In this document: positions 1 to 11,270 of the stretch, one piece after another
How positions within the stretch are numbered: position 1 is the first letter of the stretch
Layout of the letters: each line of letters begins with the position of its first letter
Source of the DNA: Psettodes erumei
Taxonomy: Eukaryota; Chordata; Actinopteri; Pleuronectiformes; Psettodidae
NCBI GenBank assembly: GCA_016785225.1
Contig: JAFBJZ010000372.1
Span: 1 to 64,000, forward strand
DNA: 64,000 nucleotides
Direction: 5' to 3'
The notes under the pieces: model-generated
Database searches by the model: none
What the model was told of the DNA's origin: nothing
What the model saw: only the letters and a program-made list of their open reading frames with translations
Translations under genes and position numbers: made by a program

Positions 1-960
1 TGTTCTTCATAAGGACCAAGGAGAGGAACAGAGCAGGTGGATGGAGGATTTCAAAATTAAAAGTAATGGACAATCACTTAGGGAGATGAGTGGTTTAATG
101 TCATAGCAAGGACAAAATTATTAAAATGAAAGACTTATGTATTAATATATTTTTAAACAGCTAATAACTATTCATGTTATCTGTTGAAACATCCATAGAG
201 AGTTAACACGTCGCTCTTCCAACTGTAAACTGTTGACAATCTGTCATCAATAATCTGTCCCTCCCGCTGTAGGCAGTTCATCTGTCCGGCAGATGGCCTT
301 GTCTGTGGACAGGACATCACGGCCCGGTGCCGCGGTGTATTCTGGGAAACATGGGATCAGGTAAACCCCTCGGCTTTAGTCAAGTCAAACGTGTATAAGC
401 GGACGAATGCAGGAAATCATTGGACATTGGCTTCAGAATAAACATAAAAGTCAAACGATCTGGTTATTGCAAAAATAAACTTTACGTATTCCCTAATTTA
501 TTTTTATGTCGTTTTTGTCATCTGTGCTCTACACATTTACGATGTGAAATATCGTGAATACTACAGTCACTAATCGGATTATTACAGACAAGTTAAACAC
601 TACTGCCTTTGTGTCAGTGTTGCCTTCATGCTGTTTTTCAAACATGTTCTGCTTATTATTTGATTATTTTGATTGACTCAGTGTGCAATATTTAGCTATA
701 TGATTGAATATACAATGGTAAATTGGTTGAGGACTCGACAAGAGCGCTTACTAGCGTCCCGACTTTACGGTAATAAAATAAAGATAATAGTTTTATTATC
801 GTTGTCCAAAACAAAAGCATTCCAGTACATCCCATTGACTTCCATTGTTTATTTATCTGTGCATTTTTTTTAGATGTCCTCTGGGTGTTTTTTGGAGATT
901 AGTTACAAAACTAGGCGCCTTTTTTGGAAGCGTCATCACTGGGCTGCAGCAGTGAAACGG
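1..960. other. upstream flank of klc3, mostly non-coding
   Basis: AT-rich sequence with no convincing gene. The only structured piece is a short GC-richer stretch at about 273-360 that looks like an exon (entered separately). Small open frames near 673-873 have no recognisable protein character and are treated as chance. Confidence 0.5.
273..360 (+). other. exon-like segment of unknown gene
   Basis: A pyrimidine-rich tract ending in TAG (or CAG four bases later) precedes the segment, and it ends in CAG followed by gtaaac, an acceptable donor. All three plus-strand frames are open across about 88 bases. One frame is cysteine-containing and begins QFICPADGLVC. It could be an exon of an unseen upstream gene, an alternative 5' exon of klc3, or chance. 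No partner exon was identified. Confidence 0.25.
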
Positions 961-1225
961 CTTTTATTTTGAAGGTGAGCGCCGGAAGTTGTCGCCGGTG
1001 CCTCCGCGATGACGGGAGCAGTTGAGAGCTGTGGTGGAGGAGGAGGAGGCAGCAGGTGAATGATTTACAGCTTCTAGTTTTTTTTCTAACCGACCCACCT
1101 GTTCAACATTAAACAAACCCTAAAGATACCGTGAGCAGAAATGTCCCGCTGCCCAAAAAGAAAATAACAGCTCAAAGTGGACGAATAAGACGGAGCCGGG
1201 CCGCCGCAGCCTGGACTTAGCAGGT
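961..1225 (+). promoter_or_regulatory. klc3: probable klc3 promoter and 5' UTR exon
   Basis: A locally GC-rich block contains an ETS-type core (CGCCGGAAGT near 978), GGA triplets and two possible donors: CAG|gtgaat near 1056 and CAG|gtaggc near 1222. It lies 1.5 kb upstream of the exon carrying the klc3 start codon, whose own acceptor is at 2694-2695, so a non-coding first exon here is expected. The transcription start cannot be fixed from sequence. Confidence 0.4.
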
Positions 1226-1547
1226 AGGCTATAAATAACTTTATGTTGATATGGATCTGAAATGGAACCTGCATTTGTGTTTACGTCGTGTCGTGGTGCA
1301 TAATTATCAAGCGCCCCTGTGTCGCACGGCGGCCGGAGATTGTTGTCATTCAGCCCCTGCGGAGGTGAAGTGCATTTGTGTGTGCGGGGGGAGAAATTAA
1401 CGGAAATGTCTCGTAGCGCGGCGCAGTCGTCGCGACAGCACGGACACGTTTGTGGCAGCTTTGAATTTACACAGAAATACGTTACTTCTGACTTGTTGGA
1501 TAACTGGAAGACTCCCAGGTCTGTCGCTCGCCCTCAGTAAACAAAGC

Positions 1548-1649
<102 letters not shown>

Positions 1650-2329
1650 TGATTGTGGTCAATTTAGATACATTTCTTCCTGCTTTTACAGGAACTTAAA
1701 AATACTACAAAATAGACACAAGTGCCTGTAAGGATGCCCAAATAATATGTAATAATCCCTCCAAATATTATTATAGTTCAAGTCTAGTTCAGCAGTTCAA
1801 GGTTGTAAAAAAAAAAAAAAAAGAGTATACAACAAATACTGAGAAAAACAATAGTATGATGCTTTAACTTGTTTTGGTGCCACACAACATGCTCATTGTA
1901 TTCACAAATGCACAAACAAACTCCAGGGGACTTTATGTTGTTTTTAGTTGTCTGTAAAAACAGGAAAAAAAGATCAGTATCCAAACGCTCATTTGGTTTT
2001 CATTTATTATTCTGTGATTTAAAAATAACAACTACATTTCCTCTGTGACTGGAGGGATAGATACACAGATACACACATACTCACATATGTCCATAATAAG
2101 TTGTTAATGTCATACATTGTTTTCATTCTCAGTGTCTTGTGAATATTTTCGGTCAGTGTGTTATGTGGAGTTTCTCTGTGACACATTAAATCAAAGCAGA
2201 ACTGACAGACACAGTAGATGGATGTTTTGGTTGGACTGCAGGATAATGAAAAGTCTGTGTTGAACTGTCATTTTCTTTTATCTATTTTTTTTTTTACTGT
2301 CTACGACAGTACTATACTACTCCGATGAC

Positions 2330-2590
2330 GTACTGTGCTGTACTTCTGTGCGTTGCTACTGCACCATTACTACCACAAATATTCCTACTTCTGTTAGTAC
2401 TTCTGATAATTGTACAACTACTTCTACTTTTCTTACAACTTCCCCTTTTACTGCTACTCCTGCGGGTAGTGTTAGCTACTAATACAACTGGTATTACTGA
2501 TAACACTACACTACTAGCTGTGTCACAAATACCACCTCTACTACTGCCACTCCTCCTCCTACCACTACTGTTATTATTATATTAGTGCTG
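2330..2590 (+). repeat. degenerate TAC/TAT/CTC-type triplet low-complexity tract
   Basis: Imperfect trinucleotide periodicity (tactac, ctactac, actactgcc, cctcctacc, ttattat) runs for about 260 bp in klc3 intron 1. It produces spurious open frames on both strands rich in leucine/valine or serine/arginine. It reads as a decayed triplet microsatellite. Confidence 0.7.
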
Positions 2591-2734
2591 CTGCTGTCAT
2601 GAGCGGGTCTGCTACTGTAACTATATTACCGTGTCTTCTGATGCCACAAGGCTAGTATTCAGCTGTTCACATGTTCCCCTTTGTGCTGTTCCCAGGTCAG
2701 TTGTTGCGAGAACAGGAACATCAGAGTTGGAGCC

Positions 2735-5700
2735 ATGCTGTCGGCGGAGGAGATTCTGTGCAGCACGCAACAGGTGATCGCGGGGCTGGAGGCGCTGCGC
2801 GGAGAGAACTGGGGTCTGCTGGAGAGCCTGCAGGAGGCGATGGACAGCAGGCCGGCGTCGTCGGACAGCGCCAGCGTGGAGCAGGAGAAGAGCGGCATCA
2901 TCCGTCAGTCGCTGGAGAGGATAGAGCTGGGGCTGAGCGAGGCTCAGGTACAAGCAGAAGAACAGAATAAGAGCAAAGACATGAGGACGGTTCAGGTTCT
3001 CTTGTTGCTTGTGGGGTTTTTTGGCTATTGTAGGTCTAACTTGTTTTGTTTTTATTTCTTTGTATTTTATACTGCATACTAATTTCTTCACTTCTCCAGC
3101 TGCTCAAACGATTCAAAATTAAAGAAGGGACATTAAAAGTAAACAAGTACAAATAAACTGGTCGTGAAAGGTGCGTTCAAAAGCAAAGAGTACAGAAATG
3201 ACAGCTATTGTGTCAGTGATAAAATATCTTTAATAGTTCCCCGCACTCTGTGCAGCTGTGTTTCATGTGTCTGTCTGATGTTTAATGTTTGGTTTATGAA
3301 TTGTAATCAGTTAAAGTTATGATTTTGATTCGTCGTCTCGTCCTTCAGGTGATGATGGCGTTGTCGGCTCACCTGGGCTCACTGGAGGCGGAGAAGCAGA
3401 AGCTGCGAGCTCAGGTGAGTCTCTGCAGGAAACGTAAAGAAAACAGAAGTGAGAAGAGAAGAGATAAAGAGCAGATGGTTAACCCCCGACTGTTGAGTTT
3501 TTTTTCTTCACTTCTTACTACTCATAGTAGTATGAGTATCCTCTCTTCTGTCCTTTCTCCTTCTCCCCAGCCGTCTTTCTTCTTCTTGTCACGCATCGTT
3601 TCTGTGCTGTCGTCCTCAGGTGCGTCGTCTCTGTCAGGAGAACCAGTGGTTGAGGGACGAGCTGGCCGGCGCTCAGCAGCGGCTGCAGGACAGGGAGCAG
3701 GAGGTGGTCTCCCTGGAGGAGCAGAACAGACACCTGCAGTTCATGTCCTCCATACGCAAATACGACCAGGACGAGCCGCCGCTGGTGAGGACAAACAAAC
3801 ACAAATATGTCCTCCAGGGCAGAGAGTGTTTGCTCTCAATACTTCACCAGCAAAACTCGGTCTCCAAACAACAAAGGGTCAAATGCTGAACTCGACAACA
3901 TTAGTTGACTGCTCTTTAATTAACCAACACTTTTTTTTCAGGGCCTTATTTTGTGTATGTGAGCAGCCTGAAATATGAATTTGTTTAATTCATTTGGGAT
4001 TATTATCTGAATGTAAGTCCAGTATTAACTTTGCTTTTAGCTCTACTTTGGTCTCCACCAGCGAATGAGAAAAATATCCAACTCATTAGCTGCTGAGGTC
4101 CCGCTGTCTCTGCTGTTTGGTGTTGGACAGTTGTCTTACGGTGGGTTTGTTCACTGTCTTCAGGATGACAAAGACGCGTCCTCCAACAAGGAGTCTCTGG
4201 ATGATCTCTTTCCTGCTGAGGATGAGGAGCAGCCTCAGAGTAAGTGTCTTCATCACACACGTGTGTGTGGAAATCATTCACAGCACAGATGTGACACGCT
4301 CATCTTCATCGTAACGTTTAAGATGTTGTCCCAGGGCAGTGGAGGAGTTTAGAGCTCAGAAAATAAAACTTAAAGTGCTGCCGGTGTGAAAATGTTTTTA
4401 CAACGTGGGAGAAGATGTGTTTTTCATCGATTTAAATCTTATTTCTCTTAAAACAGCATTGATCCCTGCCATTGGGAAAAACTCTTCTCTTCTTAAGATC
4501 AACAACGCTTCACACGCGGTGAAGACATTTCACGCTCCGTTGTCACATTTTGAGCATGTGCATCACATGCACTGATGATGATGATGGGAAAAGCAGCGGC
4601 GTCGGCGATGTGTAAAGAGTCAAATCTAGATTAAGTGTGACTCAGTAGTACAGTTAATTAAATTGAGTTGTTTAGTTCCTTACATCTTTCACGTATGACT
4701 CAGTGTCGCAGCCTCACCACAGCAGCGCGGCCGCTGCAGCCCAGCAGGGAGGCTACGAGATCCCCGCCCGCCTGCGAACGCTCCACAACCTGGTCATCCA
4801 GTATGCATCCCAGGGGAGATACGAAGTCGCCGTGCCGCTCTGCAAACAGGTAACACCCATCTCCTGCTTCTCAGCCGTCATCATACAGGACCGCGCTTCT
4901 ATCTGGGCCCAGATCACAAATTAATTGCCCTTGTGGAACTGGTGATCGTGTCTTCACAGGCTTTGGAAGATCTGGAGAAGTCCTCAGGCCACACCCACCC
5001 TGATGTAGCCACCATGCTGAATATACTGGCTCTGGTGTATAGGTGAGGCTCATTAGAAAAAGAAGAGAAGATAATGTCCTACACAGTTATCACACACCCT
5101 GCCATTTTATTTGAAACAATTGATCTGAATTAACAAACTATTTGACTTGGTTTGTTTTCATAGAGACCAGAACAAATACAAAGAAGCAGCCAGCTTGTTG
5201 AATGATGCGTTGGCGATCAGGGAGAAAACTCTTGGGATGGACCATCCGGCTGTGAGTTACCTTAAAGCAGCTGCAGTCACAGACACTTAAACGCACCAAC
5301 TCAAAAATAAAAGTTTATGTTATGTTCATTTCACTTTATCTTCACTTACTCTTCTGTTTTATCACTGTCTGAGGAAATTTCAAACATAAAACTCTGGGCA
5401 GATTGTCGTTGCTGTTTACATTGTTGTGTTTAATGTAGTTTAGTATGTGACGTACAGTGTGTGTATGTTCGGCAGGTGGCAGCAACGCTCAACAACCTGG
5501 CGGTGCTTTATGGGAAGAGAGGAAAGTACAAGGAGGCCGAGCCGCTTTGTAAAAGAGCTCTGGAGATCAGAGAACAGGTGAGTTTATGATTGTCTTCACT
5601 ACATAACTAAACTCAAAATAACCTGAAACCCCAATCCTTTGAACTAAAACAGTGTCAAGTTATTTTTCTTCATTTCAAGGATATTAAAACATTAAATTAA

Positions 5701-7586
5701 AAAACTCCATTATAATCTTAAAGGAATTCAACTCGATTTATTGTTTTTGTTGTTGACTTTTTTTTGACAGTTTTTCTAAACAAGTTTCCTCCTCACTGTG
5801 TTTCTGCCCCACCCCCCGCAGGTTCTGGGTACAGACCACCCAGATGTGGCCAAGCAGCTGAACAACCTGGCACTGCTGTGTCAGAACCAGGGCAAGTACC
5901 AGGAGGTGGAGCAGTACTACGAACGTGCTCTGCACATCTACCAGAGCAAACTGGGACCAGATGACGCAAATGTGGCCAAGACCAAGAACAATCTGGCACG
6001 ACTTTTTTCTTCTTGTTGTTGTTGTTTTTTACTGAACACTGCTAATGGAACTGATAGAACATTTTAGTTCATCATGTTCCCCAAACTCTGATCTCCTTTC
6101 TACACCTACTTATCTGTGTTTCTCTGTTCTCCTTCAGGCGTCGTGCTACCTCAAGCAGGGGAAGTACAGACAAGCTGAGGCTCTTTACAAAGAGATCCTG
6201 ACCAGAGCACATGAAAAGGAGTTTGGTTCTGTAGAAGGTAAAAAAAACTGCTGTTTCTTTTTAAAGCAGCAGGTATTATAGGTTTTGGTTTATTACATGT
6301 CTGCCACCACATGGCTTTATTTTTACACTGCACATGAGAAAAACAACACATCCCACACAAATTTGTGATATTGGCATTAGCAAATGGATGGTGAAAGGAG
6401 CACGTGGTCAGAACTTGTTTTTGCATGCTACATGTTTGTCAGTTTGTCAGTCTTTCATCCTGTGTGTGTGTGTCCTCAGGTGAAGGTCGTCCCAGCTGGT
6501 CCGGAGCTGAGGACAGTGGTGGCGGCTTCAGACAGGACGGACTCAGTAACCTGAAGCGCAGCGGCTCCTTCACCAAACTCAGAGAGTCAATACGCCGCAG
6601 CAGCGAGAAACTGGTCCGTAAGCTGAGAGGAGTTGGAATGGAGGACGCGACCCCGAGGACTGCTGGGTAAAATTGCTCCCCATGTCTACTCGTCCTTCAT
6701 TAAGATCAGCAGATAATTATGATGTTCTGTCCTCTTCAGGATGAAAAGAGCAAACTCTCTGAATGTGTTAAACGTCGGCGTCAGAGAGAGTCAAGATGGC
6801 GCCCAGGTGAGCAGCTGCGTACAACTGAAACTCTTTCTCAAACGTGGCCAACTACACAACTGACATAGAATCTTTATTTTATTATTTAATTTGTCTGTTA
6901 GTCAAAATGTCTTAAAAATGGAAAAAAAGACCAAAGTATTACATGTCATCAAAATGAGAATCCATTCTATATGATATGTAAGAATACATTTCATAAAAGC
7001 TCTACAGGATCAAATGTATTACAGGTGCAAAAAAGATCAGAATATACCATCTCCTAAAAAAGTGGAAAAAAAGGCTGTACTAATGTCGTAAAATTGGAAA
7101 AAATTCTGAATTTTTTTTGATCAAAATCATGAAAATGCCATAGTATAGCATGTCGTAAAAATGCGAAAAACATCCCAAAAAATTGTCATAAAAGTTCCCC
7201 AAAACATCAGGGGATAATGTTTTATAAACACTCCATAGGATTAAAATGTGTTTAAAAAAAAAAAAAAAAAAAAAAAAGCGTCAAAAAATTGAGAAAAAAC
7301 ACCATGGAAACCATTAAAAAAATGCAGAAAATGCCAAAAAAAAATTATGTCATGAAAATGCACAAAAAACATCAAATAGTGTTTTATAAAAAATCCATAG
7401 GATTAAATGTTTAAAGTGCAAAAAAGGTCATATTATAGTATGTCATACCCTACCAGTGTTTAGCCTGCTCCCAACATTTTGTGTTGTTGTTTTGTTGGTC
7501 AGTCGAGCCGTTTGACAGATGTCCGAGGTCTGAGCTCCAGCACACAGAGCCTGACCAGAAGAGGCTCACTGAGTGGGACCAGTTAA
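2735..7586 (+). CDS. klc3: kinesin light chain (KLC3-type), 13 coding exons
   Basis: Kinesin-1 light chain: binds the heavy-chain tail through an N-terminal coiled coil and cargo adaptors through TPR repeats, for plus-end microtubule transport. Coding exons: 2735-2947, 3349-3414, 3620-3784, 4164-4239, 4704-4849, 4960-5042, 5164-5251, 5476-5577, 5822-5995, 6138-6237, 6480-6666, 6740-6806, 7503-7586. All phases join, giving 516 aa. Seen: heptad-rich N terminus (GLEALRGENWGLLESLQEA), the family block CQENQWLRDELAGAQQ, then KLC TPRs with ALVYRDQNKYKEAA, NNLAVLYGKRGKYKEAEP and NNLALLCQNQGKYQEVE, and the C-terminal GSFTKLRESIRRSSEKLVRKL and MKRANSLNVLNV motifs. The start at 2735 matches the usual family start. 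The klc3 assignment rests on the tail-to-tail ercc2 neighbour, as in human; from sequence alone klc1, klc2 or klc4 is not excluded. Exon 9 ends at a GC rather than GT donor. The acceptor of the start exon is at 2694-2695. Confidence 0.93.
6850..7460 (+). repeat. decayed AT-rich tandem repeat in klc3 intron 12
   Basis: Variants of a unit resembling 'atgtc(a/g)taaaaatg(c/g)aaaaaacatc' recur with irregular spacing across the last klc3 intron, together with an A22-type homopolymer near 7255. The copies are diverged and the unit length is not constant. It is intronic and very A-rich on the sense strand. No transposon hallmark (terminal repeat or target-site duplication) was seen. Confidence 0.55.
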
Positions 7587-8185
7587 CAGCAGCACTCTGA
7601 CCACTGCACAGATCTCATGTTCAACGCTGCGTCAACTGGATCCTTCACTTCCCCTCAAGCACATCTCAGATCGCTGGATATCACAACCAAGTGTCTGGAG
7701 ACTACAAAAAATGTAACACACGTTTTGTAGCGATCACTAACAACAAATTAGAGAAAACTTCATGTGATAATGACTATCCTTGACGTGAACATTGCACTAT
7801 AACTCTTTCCTCACTTGATTTTTATTTATTTAACAGAATTCCTTCCTGAGTTTAGAAAACATCAACTACTAAGTAGAAAATTTAACTTTCTACTTCTTAA
7901 TCTAAGACCTGCGTTTCAACTGGAAGAAGAAAAACAACAGACCAAGTCATTTACAGGTTCATTAACTGTAATCTGTAACACAATTAATTTGAGGTTGTGT
8001 TCCTCATGCTTGTGTACCTCTTTTTCCAGCTACATTTTTATTTACACTGAAAAAAAATATTTATATTTTAAAACTAAATGCATTGAGGTTATGGATGATC
8101 TCTTTAAAAACACGTTGAGGAGCCCAGGGATGTGAACGTGTGTTTGTCACGATGTGGACGTTGTGTTTTTATAAGGAAAGATAAA

Positions 8186-8191
8186 TTTATT
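8186..8191 (-). terminator. first canonical minus-strand AATAAA downstream of ercc2
   Basis: Scanning downstream from the ercc2 stop (9520), no exact AATAAA or ATTAAA complement was found by eye before this TTTATT on the plus strand. Variant hexamers occur earlier (for example AATATA near 9182 and TATAAA near 9012), so ercc2 may end sooner. If this site is used, the ercc2 and klc3 mRNAs overlap antisense. Confidence 0.25.
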
Positions 8192-8669
8192 TAAATGTGA
8201 TGAATGCTTTTGCCTGATAATCATGAAGAAGCGCGTTGTTTACGTACAGTTCTGTCATTCCATTTTACGAATCCTGGGACGAACTTCTTCTGTAACTTAA
8301 GAAATCCAAATATGATCCGCAACCAAGGCCAGCTCTACGAAAACAACGCACACATCTGACTTTAAGGGTGTTACTTTTAAAAGATGAATATTTTTACACT
8401 CGCACAGTCAGGGTTTTTGGACCTGTTGTCGACGGGCGATGAAAACGCCATAAAGCTGAGGAGGTTTTGTGCGTCTCTCCTTGTCGTTGTGAAGCTGCGC
8501 TTGTTCACTGAAATGCCTGAAACCCACTATGCATCTCAAAGTCACTCTCATTAACGGTGAACGAGCTTTGAATGCGACGTCTTTGTGCTCTTCTCAAGTC
8601 GTCGTAGAAAGAATTACTTGAATTACGTGACGCAACATCCACTGATTTTTCCGGAGCGTTAAATTGTCT

Positions 8670-8700
<31 letters not shown>

Positions 8701-9037
8701 ACACTCACACTCAGGAACGTTGCATGATCCGGACACAAAGACGTGAGCGCTGCTGTGATTTCCTCCACACGGCTCCTCTTACAGCTCAGCTCCGTTTTCC
8801 TTCGTGCTGTTGATCCTGATCTTCGTGATGGAGAACCACAGCTGACTGAGGTAGAGGAGCTGAACTCGCACTGTGTTAGTCACCGTATAATTAATGTCTG
8901 TTACCAGCTTTTACCAAGCACTAAAACGATTGTTACATACAAAACGGGGGGAAAATATGTAGAAAATGGACCATATCTCCTCTGATGCTGTGTTTAAATA
9001 TGAATGTTTGTATTTTATATTTGCAAACCTGAGCTGA

Positions 9038-9043
9038 AATAAA
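9038..9043 (+). terminator. candidate poly(A) signal AATAAA for klc3
   Basis: Canonical hexamer on the sense strand, followed within about 25 bp by cttttct-type pyrimidine/T-rich sequence. It lies 477 bp before the ercc2 stop codon on the opposite strand. Confidence 0.55.
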
Positions 9044-9519
9044 TACACTGACATCCTAAAACACGTTTTCTGTCTTTCTGGGTTGGACAGTTGTTGTTGT
9101 TGTTCATGTCAGGTTTTGTATGAAAGTATGAAGCTCAGGTATCATGGCCACAAACACACAAACCAGCGTTCATTACAAACATGTATATTCCTGGTTGACA
9201 AACAGATACACAAATATTCACGTTCACCACAAAGAGTGACTGTACAGTTGCAGCAGTAAACTGTCTCGTCTGTATGACAGACACCGTACATGCGTTGATA
9301 TCACACCCACAGATGGAATTATAATCCCTGTCGCTGAAACAATGTGTTGACCCGCCGATGACAACTGTTTGTAACTTCTGTTTCATTCAAGTGTGCGTCC
9401 GCTCGGGCACCAACTCTCGGTCCAAACGGACTCTGTGCAGCGGCTGATCGCGTACAGTCCGGTTCGGATCGTAAGCGGCGCCGGTGCCGTCGCAGCCGTG
9501 ACGACAGAGCGCGTCGCCT

Positions 9520-11231
9520 TCAAGTCTGATGAGTGATCTGAGTGATTTTCTGCAGCATCTCCTCAGACTGCAGCTGCTCCAGAGTCAGCAGGGACAGGCC
9601 CAGCTGGTCCTCCTGGGGACGGACAGAGACACGAGTCAACGACGCTTCTTATTGGCTCGTTTGACGACAAAACAGCCAAAGTAACGTACAGAACCTGCTC
9701 TAATTATTCATTTAAGATACACGTGTGCAGACTGCAGGTGAGATATCACCTGTCATTATTCCACCATCACGAGTCGCACAACATGAGAAACATGAAACAT
9801 AATCGTCCTGTCTGGAGATTTTTGTATCTTTCACGATCATGAAACTGAAACGTGCTGGAATAGTTATACAGCTTTGACAAATCAGAGAAGAAACTTGGGT
9901 GAGGTTGTGAACATTCCAACACGTTTGGCACATTCGCGCGGCAGGCGAGACTCGTACCTGTCTGAAGGGCTGAGCCATCTGCCGCAGGAAGTGCTTGGAG
10001 AGCTGGACCGTCTCGTCCACGGTCAGGTTCAGACTGCCGTCGTTAATGTGCTCCTGAATCCAGCGAGGAAGCTTCCCGCGTTTGTCCGCCCGCGCGTAAC
10101 GCTGCCGAGGGGCGAGGGCGAGTTATTCTTCACAGTCAAACCGATGATAGACGAGAAACCGTGACGCTCAAAATCACGAGACCGCGGCTGTGACGGGACC
10201 GACCAGGAGGGAACGTGAAGCGGGATGATGCTGAGAAACGTGGTGTCGTGTGTTTACGGGCGTGAAAGCACCAGGCGACAGAAAAGATCACGCACCTTGT
10301 CGGCGAAAATCATGAGGCCGTAGTCGGTCTTGCCTCTGATGGCTCTGCCCACGCACTGGGCCGCGTGACGCATGGCGTCGAACGTCAGGAAGTCATTCTC
10401 TCTGATCTGAAACTGGTCGCGAAGGTACTCCAGACGAGCCTGAAACAAGAGAGAGCGGAGTGAGGACGCCCTGATTGGAGACGCTCCAAACTTTATTTAA
10501 CTTGACAGTTCTGACCTTCAGGATGCGGCTCTGCGTGTAAACGTAAGGCACGCCAAACATGATGACTGCCCGGCCAAAATGGTGCACTGAACAGAAAACA
10601 CGACAGGTCATCGTCGATATGATGAAAACCTCATCACACACACGACTTAAAAAAAGAAATCTGTCATCCTGCTCATTTACCAAAATCTATCCCTTCAGAC
10701 ACCTTTCCTCTGGCCACAGACAGCAGGATGGCTCCTCTGCCGTTCTCACACGCCTTGAAGAGCAGAAACAGGCAAGAGGAAAGGTCAGAGGTCAAACGTC
10801 TGGGTCCAATCAGCAAAACCAGAATATAAGATCCGACCGTCCGTCTGCATTTCTTCCTGTACTGCGCTGGTCGTGCTGAGGGAACAATCAAAGGACGGTT
10901 CCTGTTCTTTCAGACATGATCTTGGCGCCGTGGCAGCTATAATGTGTTTTTCTTCCTCAGGTACAGATGTTTGACTTATTTAAAAATGATCATCAGTATA
11001 AACTAAGACGCCAGATGTTTGTCTGACCTCCTGGTACTTCTCCAGGGCCATGCTCGTCTCCGCAGCATCCTGAGTCTCAATGAAGATCAGCTTGTTTCTC
11101 TGGATGTTCTCCAGGATTCCCTGCGAACAAACGTTACCACACAAACTTATTCTCAACGACTGCTGACGCTGTCACAATGACACAAATAATGTTGTTGTGT
11201 TTAAAAGAGGAAGGAGGCAGCACAGTCGCTC

Positions 11232-11270
<39 letters not shown>

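Larger units (their letters stand above)
7587..9060 (+). other. klc3: klc3 3' UTR
   Basis: About 1.45 kb of AT-rich non-coding sequence follows the klc3 stop at 7584-7586. A plus-strand AATAAA lies at 9038-9043 and is the best candidate cleavage signal. A short (CA)n tract sits at about 8671-8694. Open frames in this stretch look incidental. Confidence 0.6.

Noticed and set aside
2621..3091. Minus-strand open frame over the klc3 start exon
   Set aside because: Antisense of a confirmed klc3 exon.
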